From Paludibacteraceae bacterium (GTDB taxonomy: Bacteria; Bacteroidota; Bacteroidia; Bacteroidales; Paludibacteraceae), in the NCBI GenBank assembly GCA_017646805.1, contig JAGCLW010000038.1:1-62950 (forward strand): DNA of 62,950 nucleotides, read 5' to 3'. Positions 1 to 9,319 of the stretch are shown piece by piece. Position 1 is the stretch's first letter, and the number at the start of each line of letters is the position of its first letter. The position numbers and the translations under genes were made by a program. Below the pieces are notes generated by a model. The model worked only from the letters and a program-made list of their open reading frames with translations. It ran no database searches and had not been told where the DNA came from.

Positions 1-62
1 ATCGCTGCGACACAAAAAGCAACCCAACCTCCAAGGTTATTCCAAAGTTTAAAATTTTTCAT
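1..62 (-). CDS. DUF2723 family membrane protein, N-terminus only (runs off the window)
   Basis: Only the first 20 codons lie in the window, starting at an ATG whose complement is at 60-62. The peptide begins MKNFKLWNNLGGWVAF and continues with small hydrophobic residues. From memory this resembles the N-terminus of Bacteroidota DUF2723 proteins, large multi-pass membrane proteins thought to be related to GT-C glycosyltransferases. A near-consensus -7 box (complement TATCTTTT, 70-77) lies just upstream and would give a very short leader. The family call rests on 20 residues, so the identity is probable rather than certain. Confidence 0.6.
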   Translation of the reverse strand, partial: MKNFKLWNNLGGWVAFCVAA

Positions 63-90
63 TTTATATAAAAGATAGTTGTTTTTTTTA

Positions 91-2004
91 TTAAATCATT
101 TCTTCGTCAACAATCAAATTGTCGATAATAAATTCTTGTCTATATTGAGTGTTTTTTCCCATATAGAATTCAAGCAATTCAGTGATAATATCGCCTTTAT
201 TGAATTGAACTTGATGCAAACGAATATTTTCGCCGATGAAATCTTTAAATTCGTCCGGAGAAATCTCTCCCAATCCTTTGAATCGTGTAATTTCCGGATT
301 AGGTTGCAATTTTTCAATTGCTTTAATTCGTTCTTCTTCCGAATAACAATAAATGTCTTCTTTCCCTTTTTTGGTCGTTTTTCTGACTCGAAAGAGAGGT
401 GTGTCAAGAATATAAACGTGACCTTTTTTTACTAAATCAGGGAAAAAATGTAAAAAGAACGTCAGCATCAACAAACGAATGTGCATTCCATCATCATCGG
501 CATCCGTTGCAATAATGACTTTGTTGTATCTTAAGCCGTCCAATCCATTTTCTATATTAAGTGCCGATTGAAGAAGATAAAACTCCTCATTTTTGTAAAC
601 AAATTCTTTCGACATTCCAAAACTATTCAAAGGTTTTCCTCGAAGCGAAAACACGGCTTGAGTTTCAACATTTCTACTCTTTGTGATAGAACCGCTTGCA
701 GAAAGACCTTCGGTAATAAAAATCGAAGCCTCTTCCATCATTGCATTTTTTTCTAAATCTTTCACACGTTGATCATTGAAATGATAACGGCAATCACGGA
801 GTTTTGGATTATGAACGTTAACTTTCTTTGCTTTTTCGCGAGCCATTTTTGCTACGCCGGCAATAGCTTTTCGTTCGCGTTCGCTTTCTTGAATTTTTTG
901 AAGCAAAATTTCAGCAACATCACCATGTTTGTGAAGATAATTGTCTAATTCTTGTTTGACAAATGCATTGACAAACTTATTTACTGTAGGTCCGGCTTCT
1001 CTTCCTTTTTCTCTTTCTTCCGGCCACATGTAGATAGACCCAAGTTTTGTTTTTGTTTGACTTTCAAATATGGGTTGTTCTACATTGACTGCAATGGCTC
1101 CGACAACGCCGTTACGAATATCGTTTAAATCGTGATTTTTATTAAAAAATTCCTTTATTGTTCGTCCGATCGCTTCTCTATAAGCTGCTTGATGAGTTCC
1201 TCCATGAGTTGTATGTTGTCCATTCACAAAAGAATAGTATTCATCGTTGTTTTGATCCGTATGCGTAAGCACAATTTCGATATTATTTCCTTTGATGTGA
1301 ATAGGATCGTATAATGTTTCAGACGTTAATTTATCATTAAGAAGATCTAAAAGTCCATTTTTTGATTGAAATTTTTCTCCATTAAAAATAATGGCAAGAC
1401 CAGGATTGAGATAGCAATAATTACGCAACAAAGGTGTAATATATTCGTTACGAAAAGCATAATTTTCAAACTTTGTATTATCTGGTTCAAATTCTACGAT
1501 TGTTCCTTGTTTTTCTGTAGAATCAATAATGCCGGTATCGGCAGTCATTTGTCCTTGTTTGAAATCAATTCTACGAGTTTTGTTTTCTCTGATTGCTTGT
1601 ACCGTAAATTTCCAAGAAAGAGCGTTGACGGCTTTTGTCCCAACACCATTCATTCCGACAGACATCACAAACGTTTCGGAATCATATTTTGCTCCTGTAT
1701 TAAGTCGAGAAACGGCATCTTTCATGGCATTGAGAGGAATTCCTCGTCCAAAATCACGAACTCGAACTTTTCCATTTTGAACATCTACTTCGATTGTTTT
1801 TCCGAAACCCATACGAAATTCATCAATGGCATTGTCAATTACTTCTTTGATAAGAACGTAAATTCCATCGTCCGAATGAGATCCATCGCCAAGTTTCCCA
1901 ATATACATACCGGGACGAAGGCGAACATGCTCCATATCACTAAGATGGATAATGTTTTTTTCTGTGTAATTTTTTGCTTGTTGTTGTAAATTTTTTTCTT
2001 CCAT
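91..2004 (-). CDS. parE: DNA topoisomerase IV subunit B (ParE-type ATPase subunit)
   Basis: ATPase subunit of a type IIA topoisomerase, which with ParC decatenates daughter chromosomes. The GHKL ATPase signature EVIDNAIDE lies at about residues 54-62, GRGIPL at about 86-91 and [14 protein letters not shown] slightly later. The Toprim motifs EGLSASGS (about 430) and DADDDG (about 500) are intact. The 637-residue length and the short linker fit ParE rather than GyrB, although ParE and GyrB are easily confused in Bacteroidota. I chose the ATG at 2004 over the in-frame TTG at 2022 because family members begin close to this residue. The parC partner is not in the window. Confidence 0.9.
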   Translation of the reverse strand: MEEKNLQQQAKNYTEKNIIHLSDMEHVRLRPGMYIGKLGDGSHSDDGIYVLIKEVIDNAIDEFRMGFGKTIEVDVQNGKVRVRDFGRGIPLNAMKDAVSRLNTGAKYDSETFVMSVGMNGVGTKAVNALSWKFTVQAIRENKTRRIDFKQGQMTADTGIIDSTEKQGTIVEFEPDNTKFENYAFRNEYITPLLRNYCYLNPGLAIIFNGEKFQSKNGLLDLLNDKLTSETLYDPIHIKGNNIEIVLTHTDQNNDEYYSFVNGQHTTHGGTHQAAYREAIGRTIKEFFNKNHDLNDIRNGVVGAIAVNVEQPIFESQTKTKLGSIYMWPEEREKGREAGPTVNKFVNAFVKQELDNYLHKHGDVAEILLQKIQESERERKAIAGVAKMAREKAKKVNVHNPKLRDCRYHFNDQRVKDLEKNAMMEEASIFITEGLSASGSITKSRNVETQAVFSLRGKPLNSFGMSKEFVYKNEEFYLLQSALNIENGLDGLRYNKVIIATDADDDGMHIRLLMLTFFLHFFPDLVKKGHVYILDTPLFRVRKTTKKGKEDIYCYSEEERIKAIEKLQPNPEITRFKGLGEISPDEFKDFIGENIRLHQVQFNKGDIITELLEFYMGKNTQYRQEFIIDNLIVDEEMI

Positions 2005-2046
2005 AAATAAAATTATTATCAATCTGATAATATTGATTCTAAATGT

Positions 2047-4464
2047 TTATTTGACTATAATAATTTTTCCTACTCCGCTATAAATTTTATCATTTTCTTT
2101 GACAGAAGCCATGACGAAATAAACTCCTGCAGAAACTGCTTCTCCGTTGAGATTTTTCCCGTCCCAAGTCGCAATGCTTCCATTGCTACGAGTCTGATAA
2201 ATGATTTTTCCTCCAGCATCGGTTATTTTTACAAGAGAATTATTCATCAGTCCTGTAATGAAAATTTTTCCATGATGACTCGGAAGAATCGGATTAGGAT
2301 ATGCGTTGATTTCTTTCAAATTATTTTCTGTTTTAACGGCATCGGTTTGATAACTCATCATTCCGTTGGCCGTTGCGATAAGCAATTCGCCTGTTGTTGG
2401 AATTATTTTTACGCCAAGCAAATTATTTGACAAAAGAAATGAATTTTCTTCCGTAAAATGTTCGATCGTTTCAAGCCCGTCGGGCGAAACCAAAAAAAGA
2501 CCATCATTAGCCGTTGCAATCCATTTCCTATTCCCCGCATCGACATCAATATCTACAATGCTTTTTGAATCAAGAAGATAATCGGCGTAATTTGTTCCGT
2601 CATTTCGTGCAATTTTAGGACGAGAAACGACATTTCCGTTCAACAAAGATTCTGCATTTTCTGCGACAATTATTCCGTTATTTGTTCCAATCCATATTTT
2701 TCCATCAAGATCTTCTACAATACATCTTGCCGATGAAACATTGATTTGATTTCCATCTTGATCGTATAACGTTTTATGCTGACGAATTTTGTGTCCGGAA
2801 GTTGAATATGGATTCTTATTATCTTGAAGAACACTAATTCCTTCTCCTCGAAAATTTAAGATCCACTTATTATTGTTTTTGTCAACCATCATGTGAATAA
2901 ATCCAAGTTTATTTGCAATAATGGAATGATTAAGTTGTGTCCAACGATTATTTGCGTCACGAGTATGAAGAGTTCCTTCGTCAGCATCATCGTTTGTCAT
3001 CCAAAGCGTTTGTCCATCTTGATCATAACAAACGCTGTTTGTTATCTGATAACTATCATATTTTTTATTATTGTCGGCATGAAATTTTAATGTGCTGTTG
3101 TACGAATAAAAACGATTATGATATTCGTCATTTTTAAATTCATACAATCCATCATAATGCGAAGAAACAAAAAAATGACGATCATCTGTTGGATCAATAG
3201 CGACATGAGTTAATCCCATAAAATAAGGATAAACATGTTCGTCATGTTTTTCTACTTTTTTGACAATTTCCTTTTGATAAATATTTTTCCATTCACCATT
3301 TTCGTAAATGCAAATTGCTCCATTGTTATTTTCCGGCGTATCATCTCCCGAAAACCATCGAGAATTTGTAATGGCAAAAATTCGAGAAGAATTGTCATTT
3401 GTGCTTTTAAACAAACGAACCAATTTATTGGTATTTGGTCCATTCGGTTTATATTGATTCAAAACTTCGCCATTATCAGAAATTTTAATCACTCCGTCAT
3501 TTTGTGCCGCAAGAAAATAAGTTTCTTTTCCGTTGGATTGATGAATTGCAATTTTGGTTGCCAAAACATTGTCAATTTGATGAGATAATGAAATGTTATT
3601 ATCCTGAACAAAATATTTGCAAAGAGCGGAATTTGGGACTGTTTGTATCGCAAAAAAATCATTTTTCCCGTCAGCGAACAAACTTACATATCGATTGGAA
3701 GAAAATACCGAAATCCATGAAGTCATAGAATCTATATCCGATTGAAAAAGTTCTCCCGACTGACGTAAAATCAAGATTTTATTTTCAACCAAAATCATAT
3801 CTTTTATCGGATTTGCCTCAAGATCAGAGAATTGGATTTTTTCCCAATTTGCTTCATCAATCAATAATGAATTGCCGACGTTTGCTTTCATCAATCCGAC
3901 GTTTTCATCGCTTCTATTCACAAGAGCATACAAACATTCGTTTTGAAAAATAACTTTATAAACAGTTGTAAAAGAATTGTTTTTGCCTAAAATATACGTA
4001 TCTTTTATTTCCTCTTTTTTCAGGTCAACAACAACAATTCCAATTCCACTCGAAACGTACGCAAGATGATTATTTATCGCAATCGACAAAGGCGTTTTGT
4101 CTGCTTGAAAAACTTTATCTTTCAATCCGTTGATTGTAACAACGTTTCCTCTTCGATCCAAAAGATCAAATCCTCCATCTTGATAAGCAATAATCAATTT
4201 CCGTTCGGAAGCAGAATAAGCAATTTGAGAAACATTTTTTCCGGAAAGACCTTCTATTTTTGAATACGTTTGAATTTCTTCAGAATTTGTATCAATAAAA
4301 AAAAGAGCTCCATCGCTGATGGCATAAATCATATTTTCAACGGAGAAAACCTCTGTTACATTTTCGTAAGAAGAATGCATTCTCCATTCGCCCATGGATA
4401 AATGGGAAAAAATATTTATAGAAAAACATAAGAATAAGAATATGAACGAAACTTTTTTTCTCAT
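2047..4464 (-). CDS. porZ: PorZ-like type IX secretion protein with beta-propellers and a T9SS sorting domain
   Basis: The 805-residue secreted protein has a short signal peptide, then the segment GEWRMHSSYENV that is typical of PorZ N-termini, followed by repeated propeller-type strands (two-component-regulator-like propeller repeats, for example IWIGTNNGIIV and KWIATANDGLFLV). The last roughly 95 residues form a T9SS C-terminal sorting domain: AYPNPI, then SLVKITDAGGKIIYQ, then GVYFVMASV. In Porphyromonas gingivalis PorZ sits on the cell surface with the PorU/PorV/PorQ attachment complex and is needed for cargo processing and A-LPS attachment. The start codon overlaps the stop of the rdgB reading frame by ATGA, so translation is probably coupled. 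No other por gene lies close by. Confidence 0.82.
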   Translation of the reverse strand: MRKKVSFIFLFLCFSINIFSHLSMGEWRMHSSYENVTEVFSVENMIYAISDGALFFIDTNSEEIQTYSKIEGLSGKNVSQIAYSASERKLIIAYQDGGFDLLDRRGNVVTINGLKDKVFQADKTPLSIAINNHLAYVSSGIGIVVVDLKKEEIKDTYILGKNNSFTTVYKVIFQNECLYALVNRSDENVGLMKANVGNSLLIDEANWEKIQFSDLEANPIKDMILVENKILILRQSGELFQSDIDSMTSWISVFSSNRYVSLFADGKNDFFAIQTVPNSALCKYFVQDNNISLSHQIDNVLATKIAIHQSNGKETYFLAAQNDGVIKISDNGEVLNQYKPNGPNTNKLVRLFKSTNDNSSRIFAITNSRWFSGDDTPENNNGAICIYENGEWKNIYQKEIVKKVEKHDEHVYPYFMGLTHVAIDPTDDRHFFVSSHYDGLYEFKNDEYHNRFYSYNSTLKFHADNNKKYDSYQITNSVCYDQDGQTLWMTNDDADEGTLHTRDANNRWTQLNHSIIANKLGFIHMMVDKNNNKWILNFRGEGISVLQDNKNPYSTSGHKIRQHKTLYDQDGNQINVSSARCIVEDLDGKIWIGTNNGIIVAENAESLLNGNVVSRPKIARNDGTNYADYLLDSKSIVDIDVDAGNRKWIATANDGLFLVSPDGLETIEHFTEENSFLLSNNLLGVKIIPTTGELLIATANGMMSYQTDAVKTENNLKEINAYPNPILPSHHGKIFITGLMNNSLVKITDAGGKIIYQTRSNGSIATWDGKNLNGEAVSAGVYFVMASVKENDKIYSGVGKIIIVK

Positions 4465-5041
4465 ATTTTTGTTTGAAGAAATTGTGTCAACTTAGCGATT
4501 GCAATGCCACGATGAGAAATTGCATGTTTTTCTTCCGGAGTCATTTCGGCAAACGTTTTAACGTAACCTTCCGGCACAAACAACGGATCATATCCAAAGC
4601 CTTTTTCTCCACGTTTTTCAGTGAGAATTGTTCCTCGAATAATTCCATCAAAAAAATATTCTTCTCCATTCAATATCAAAGCAACAGATGTACGAAATTG
4701 TGCTTTTCTCGTAGTTGCCTCTTTGAGTTCTAAAAGAAGTTTTTGCATATTTGCTTCCATGTCTTTCCTTCTCCGGCATATCGTGCCGAAAAAACTCCCG
4801 GAGCTCCATTAAGAAAATCCACTTCAAGACCTGAATCGTCCGAAAAACAATTATATCCAAATTTCTCGTAAACAAAACGAGCTTTAATGAGTGCATTTCC
4901 TTCAAACGTGTCGGCAGTTTCTTCTATTTCATCAAAACAATTGATTTCATTGAGTGACAAAATTTGGAATTTTCCGCCAAGCATTTCTCGAACTTCTTTT
5001 AATTTATTTGGATTATTTGTTGCAAAAATCAATTTTTCCAT
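4461..5041 (-). pseudogene. rdgB: RdgB/HAM1 family XTP/dITP pyrophosphatase, split by a one-base frameshift
   Basis: The N-terminal half (4730-5041) carries the HAM1 motifs [21 protein letters not shown] and [25 protein letters not shown]. The C-terminal half (starting about 4760, ending 4461) carries GEEYFFDGIIRGTI, GEKGFGYDPLFVPEG and the end motif HAISHRGIA. Together they make a full-length enzyme of about 193 residues. The halves are in different frames. Restoring one A in the run whose complement is at 4763-4768 gives the expected [16 protein letters not shown]. The family hydrolyses non-canonical purine triphosphates such as ITP and XTP. All catalytic motifs are otherwise preserved, so this is either a very recent mutation or a sequencing error in a short homopolymer. 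Confidence 0.85.
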
Positions 5042-5053
5042 TCTTTCATTTTT

Positions 5054-6301
5054 TTATTTAACAAGCCAATTTTCCGGATTTTCAAGATTTGCTCCTTTGT
5101 AAAGCATAAAATAAAGTTCTGTTTTATTATCATTCTCTGTATCAACAAAGATTTTTCCTAATTTTTGTTTTGCAGAAACTTTGTCGCCACTTTTTACGTA
5201 TGTTGTCGTAATATTTGCATAAACAGTTCGGTAATTTCCATGTTTTACAATAATGGCATTGTTGTTTCCCGGAATGGCAAAAATCTGAGTCACTTCTCCT
5301 TCATAAATTGCACACGCATCAGAATTTGCCGGAGTTTGAATGTATATTCCTTTGTTATTAACCATTACTTGTTTTAATACCGGATGCGGATGAACGCCAA
5401 AATGTCCGGTAATTGTTCCTTTCACCGGCCAAGGCAAACGACCTTTGTTTTTGTCAAAACCTCCGGAGACAACTTGTTCTGTAGGTTTTGCTATCGGCGT
5501 TTGCTTTGAAGTTGAAGTGTTTTTTTGTTGAGCTTTTTGTTTGGCTTCGGCTTTTGCTTTTGCACGTCGTTCTGCCTCCGCAATTTCTTTGGCAATCATT
5601 TTTTCAATCTGAGCATTAAGGCGATTGACTTGTTCTTGTTGTTTTTTCAATTTTGCCTTTAATTCTTTTTCTTTTGCCGACAAATTTTGTAATATTTTCT
5701 CTTTATCTTTTTGTGATTGTTGAAGTTTGCTTGTTTCGTTTTGTCTACCAATAAGAGCGATTGCTTTGTCTTTTTTTACGACTTGAATTTCTTGTAATTT
5801 CAACGTTAAAGAATCCGACAAAGTTTGAATTTCTTGAGATTGTTTTTTGCGATATGCCGATAATTCTTGAACATATCGCAAGCGACGATAAGCTTGATTG
5901 ATGGTTTCGGCAGAAAAAACATAAAGCAATTCATTCTTAGTTGATTTATGAAAATAGGCATAATTAACCAATTTTGCATATTCATTTTTCAACAAATCAA
6001 GTCGATTGTTAATCGTTGTGATTTGTGTATTGAGAGAATCCAAATCAGCATCAAGAATCGATATTTCATTGTTGAGCGAAGAGATTAGTTTTTCTCGTTC
6101 GACAATTTGTTTTTTTATAAGAGTCAAATTAGAAACCGTTGCCTTTTGCGATTTTTTTGTATCATTGAGAAGTTTATTCGTCATCTCAATATTTTTTTTC
6201 GCAGTTGCTTGTTTTTTTCTAAGCGTTTTTAAATTATCTGCAGTCCAAAGATTTGTTGCGAAAAAAGCAGAAATGAAGAATAAAATCAAAAGTTTTTTCA
6301 T
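5054..6301 (-). CDS. EnvC-like murein hydrolase activator (coiled coil plus degenerate LytM/M23 domain)
   Basis: The 415-residue exported protein starts MKKLLILFFISAFF, so I moved the start from an upstream in-frame ATG (6334) to 6301. A long charged coiled coil fills roughly residues 25-260, with an Ala/Lys-rich stretch near its end, followed by a LytM domain at about 287-415. The domain lacks the residues expected for a zinc peptidase: the usual HxxxD segment reads NNKGIYI, and the final HxH reads YAN. One His (VKHGNY) is kept. This pattern matches EnvC-type proteins, which activate amidases during septum splitting instead of cutting murein themselves. It lies in a minus-strand run with the DUF4292 and TPR genes, an order I recall from other Bacteroidota. 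Confidence 0.82.
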   Translation of the reverse strand: MKKLLILFFISAFFATNLWTADNLKTLRKKQATAKKNIEMTNKLLNDTKKSQKATVSNLTLIKKQIVEREKLISSLNNEISILDADLDSLNTQITTINNRLDLLKNEYAKLVNYAYFHKSTKNELLYVFSAETINQAYRRLRYVQELSAYRKKQSQEIQTLSDSLTLKLQEIQVVKKDKAIALIGRQNETSKLQQSQKDKEKILQNLSAKEKELKAKLKKQQEQVNRLNAQIEKMIAKEIAEAERRAKAKAEAKQKAQQKNTSTSKQTPIAKPTEQVVSGGFDKNKGRLPWPVKGTITGHFGVHPHPVLKQVMVNNKGIYIQTPANSDACAIYEGEVTQIFAIPGNNNAIIVKHGNYRTVYANITTTYVKSGDKVSAKQKLGKIFVDTENDNKTELYFMLYKGANLENPENWLVK

Positions 6302-6357
6302 TTTACTGAAAATGATTATGTTTAAGTTTGACAAAATTTATAACCGAACAAATGACG

Positions 6358-7173
6358 CTATTTTTTAAATAAATCTTCAAGATTTGTCACTTTTCGGTAA
6401 TGATCCGTATTGATTGAATTAACAACGAATGGTTGATTAAACGTTGCATTTTTTATATCAAGAATAACTGTTTCGTTTTGCTTTCCGTAAGCAAAAGAAA
6501 GAATGATTTGTGTCGGATAATATGTTTTATTTTTAAATAACGAATGTTGCTTAAACGAACATGTCAAAGTTGCTCCTTTATACGAAAACATCGTCATTGA
6601 TATTCGATTGTCGTAATTGATGACGTGTTCGGTTTTCAAATCTTGTATATTGTTTTGCGATTGAAGAAAATAGCCTTCCGGGAAACGAGAAATTTTAAAT
6701 TGATTGATCAATTTTTCAGGATCTTTTTCGACATTTCCGGCAATAAATAATTCGTTAAGAAGCAACGATTGTAGTTGAGAAAAAACTCCTTGAGTATCAA
6801 CTTGTTTCAAAAATTGATTGATATTCGCTTCAAAATACCGACCTTGCAATTTGTTTATCGCAACAACTTTCGTTGGTGTAATCGTAACTCTTCCTAATTC
6901 TACTCCCAATATCGGCTGAACACTAATTTGAATAACACTATCACGAAGAAGTTTTAACGATGCTCTCGAAGAAATTGCATTTCCATTATAGTTGAAAGAA
7001 ACATTAATATTAGAAAGATTTGCCGATGAAATTTCTTGTTGTTGATAATTCAATTTTACCGACGATTCTTTTTCAACCGAAGATGAACTTGTCGTTTTCT
7101 TTTGAGTAGAACAACTTATTTGTCCTAAAAACAATGTAATGCAAAAAAAATAAATGTAATATCGTTTTTTCAT
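6358..7173 (-). CDS. DUF4292 lipoprotein
   Basis: The 271-residue protein has a hydrophobic signal ending in a lipobox, with Cys at about residue 21 (GQISC), then a Ser/Thr/Lys-rich linker. The body resembles DUF4292, a Bacteroidota family whose predicted fold is like the lipoprotein-handling LolA/LolB proteins; that functional link is an inference. The start ATG overlaps the stop of the upstream TPR gene by ATGA. The fixed neighbourhood of dut, TPR, DUF4292 and EnvC-like genes suggests a shared role in the envelope. The true substrate is unknown. Confidence 0.75.
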   Translation of the reverse strand: MKKRYYIYFFCITLFLGQISCSTQKKTTSSSSVEKESSVKLNYQQQEISSANLSNINVSFNYNGNAISSRASLKLLRDSVIQISVQPILGVELGRVTITPTKVVAINKLQGRYFEANINQFLKQVDTQGVFSQLQSLLLNELFIAGNVEKDPEKLINQFKISRFPEGYFLQSQNNIQDLKTEHVINYDNRISMTMFSYKGATLTCSFKQHSLFKNKTYYPTQIILSFAYGKQNETVILDIKNATFNQPFVVNSINTDHYRKVTNLEDLFKK

Positions 7174-8858
7174 TTTTCAGAATTTGTTTTTCTTGATTGT
7201 TTGAGCATCTTCAAGATTTCTTCTCTATGAAGATTCATTGTCGCAAACGTTTCAGTGTCTTTCGACAAATGTTGTTGTTCATTATATTTTTGAATCGCTT
7301 GTTCTATATACATATACGCAAGAGTATATTCTTCTTGAAGAAAAAATATCCAAGCATAAGTGTCTAAATAAGCATAATTGTTGGGTTCGGCTTTGATTGC
7401 AATCGCCGACATTTGTTCGGCTTTCGCCAAATCTTTTTTTCCTAATGCCAAACAATAAGCATAATTATTAAGTAAAAACGGATCTTTTGGCGTTAATTGA
7501 TATGCTTGCTCATAAAGCAAAAGTGCTTCTTTTATTTCATTTTTTGCTTGTAGCAAATCTGCCATGGAACAAAGCGTTTTTGCTTTTATCTCACTTGAAA
7601 GATTCTCATCTTGTACTACTTGTTCAAAAATCGCAAAAGCTTGCTCTTTTTTTCCAGTCAAAAGAAGTACCGTTCCTTTTAAATATTTCAAAAACGAATC
7701 CTCCGGATTAGCTTCAATTGCCTCATCACACGTTTCGATGAGAGAAGCGTATGTCGTATCAGAAGGTTTTGCCAAATAAACAAGTTGTTTCAAATCAATC
7801 ACCGTAGCCCAAACTTTCACATTCTGCGGATTATATTGCAATGCGACATTCCAATGCTCAATTTGTTTGTCAATTTTTGAAAAATCATTTGCACAAGCGA
7901 GAGCACAACGAATATTTACTCTTTCGTTTTCAGGATATTGCTCCAAAAGAGTTGCCAACGATTTTTCGACTAAAACTATGGAGAAATTTTCTATGTATTT
8001 GGTGAAATAAAAATCAAAAAGTTCAATTTTGAAATCAACAGAGAGATTTCTGTTTTCAAAAATAGAATAAATTGTAGAATCGGCTTCTACCGCTTTTTTT
8101 TGTTGCAAAAAAATCAAAAGTTGAGAACGATGAGCCTGCTCATTATTTGGATCTTTTTCTAAAACATTATAAATAATTTGTTGTGCCTTTTTGGTATTAT
8201 TATCATTCAAATACAATTCTGCCAACAAAACTTGGTATTCAAATCCGTAAGGATATGTTTTTGTTAAATTCTTTGTGATTTCTATCGCTTTTTTTCTATT
8301 CCCCATTTGTTCGTAAATAGAAATTCGCTGAAGATCGTATTGTGCCGATGGTCCGTTTCGATTTTCTATTTGGCTCAAAACATCAAGACATTTTTGATAT
8401 TCATTTTTCTCATTATAAATATTCAACAAAATATACGCATATTTATCTTGACTGGGAGATTTTGTATTAGACAAAATTTCATATTGCGTAATGGCAAGAT
8501 CTATCTGTCCATTGTTAAAACATGCATCGGCATAATTTTTTCGATACAAAATATTTTTCGGATCAGCCTCTACCGCCATTTGTGCATACTGAAGTCCAAG
8601 TTTTGTTGTCGTTGTATAACGATTTGACAATTCATATAACACCGTTGCATTTTGCGGATTGATAAGATAACAAAATCGCAATAAATCAACCGATTGATCA
8701 TAATGCTGAAGCAGGCGTTGTCGAACGGCTTCGTTTAGATAATAATCAAGCAATCGTTGTTGCGAATCGATCGTATCAGGACGCAAGTCTGTTTTTTCTG
8801 CCCAAACGGAAGAAAAAATACAACAAAATAAAAATAGTATGCTAATTTGTTTTTTCAA
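7170..8858 (-). CDS. Periplasmic tetratricopeptide-repeat protein
   Basis: A protein of about 562 residues, made almost wholly of TPR-like helical pairs, for example LLYEQAYQLTPKDPFLLNNYAYCLALGKK as a late repeat and NATVLYELSNRY as an early one. I prefer a TTG start at 8858, which places the signal sequence KKQISILFLFCCIFSSVWA at the very N-terminus. An ATG at 8909 would add 17 residues, put charged sequence before the signal and overlap dut by 38 bases. TPR proteins act as scaffolds; the partner here is not evident. The stop overlaps the start of the DUF4292 lipoprotein gene, so the two are likely co-translated. Confidence 0.8.
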   Translation of the reverse strand: MKKQISILFLFCCIFSSVWAEKTDLRPDTIDSQQRLLDYYLNEAVRQRLLQHYDQSVDLLRFCYLINPQNATVLYELSNRYTTTTKLGLQYAQMAVEADPKNILYRKNYADACFNNGQIDLAITQYEILSNTKSPSQDKYAYILLNIYNEKNEYQKCLDVLSQIENRNGPSAQYDLQRISIYEQMGNRKKAIEITKNLTKTYPYGFEYQVLLAELYLNDNNTKKAQQIIYNVLEKDPNNEQAHRSQLLIFLQQKKAVEADSTIYSIFENRNLSVDFKIELFDFYFTKYIENFSIVLVEKSLATLLEQYPENERVNIRCALACANDFSKIDKQIEHWNVALQYNPQNVKVWATVIDLKQLVYLAKPSDTTYASLIETCDEAIEANPEDSFLKYLKGTVLLLTGKKEQAFAIFEQVVQDENLSSEIKAKTLCSMADLLQAKNEIKEALLLYEQAYQLTPKDPFLLNNYAYCLALGKKDLAKAEQMSAIAIKAEPNNYAYLDTYAWIFFLQEEYTLAYMYIEQAIQKYNEQQHLSKDTETFATMNLHREEILKMLKQSRKTNSEK

Positions 8859-8871
8859 AATACTGTTTTTT

Positions 8872-9306
8872 TTAACGAGTTCCGCTATGTCCAAAACCTC
8901 CTTCTCCACGTTCAGAATCAGAAAGTTCAGTCGTTAATTGCCATTCAATTTGGGTATATTGAGCTACAACCATTTGACAAATTCGTTCGCCATCTTCAAT
9001 GACAAAAGGTTCATTTGAAAGGTTGATCAAAATAACTCCGATTTCACCACGATAGTCGGCATCAATTGTTCCGGGAGAATTCAACACTGTTATTCCCTTT
9101 TTCAAAGCAAGTCCGCTACGAGGTCTTATTTGTGCTTCGTATCCTTGAGGAAGTTCGATGAATAATCCCGTCGGCACAAGTCGGCGTTCCAGCGGATTAA
9201 GAGTTATCGGTTCAGAAATATTGGCACGAAGATCAAGTCCGGCAGACGCAATTGTCGCATATTCCGGCAATTGATGTTTTGATTTATTGATAACTTTAAC
9301 TTTCAT
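8872..9306 (-). CDS. dut: dUTP diphosphatase (dUTPase)
   Basis: The 144-residue trimeric-type dUTPase converts dUTP to dUMP and diphosphate, keeping uracil out of DNA and supplying thymidylate synthesis. All five motifs are visible: ASAGLDLRA near the N-terminus, [19 protein letters not shown] (with the catalytic Asp and Tyr), RICQMVV, and the flexible C-terminal [10 protein letters not shown]. Length is normal. It ends 14 bases before the preferred TPR start and lies 13 bases after aroB, within the minus-strand run. It is the intact nucleotide-pool sanitiser of this stretch, in contrast to the broken rdgB. Confidence 0.95.
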   Translation of the reverse strand: MKVKVINKSKHQLPEYATIASAGLDLRANISEPITLNPLERRLVPTGLFIELPQGYEAQIRPRSGLALKKGITVLNSPGTIDADYRGEIGVILINLSNEPFVIEDGERICQMVVAQYTQIEWQLTTELSDSERGEGGFGHSGTR

Positions 9307-9319
9307 TTATTATATATTT

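Noticed and set aside
1366..1989. Open frame of 207 codons on the plus strand
   Set aside because: Antisense shadow of parE, whose motifs fix the minus-strand reading; composition of the plus-strand frame is not protein-like.
4755..4770. Programmed -1 frameshift in rdgB
   Set aside because: The sequence GGAAAG is not a proper X-XXY-YYZ heptamer and no downstream stimulatory hairpin is evident; a simple deletion or sequencing error is more likely.
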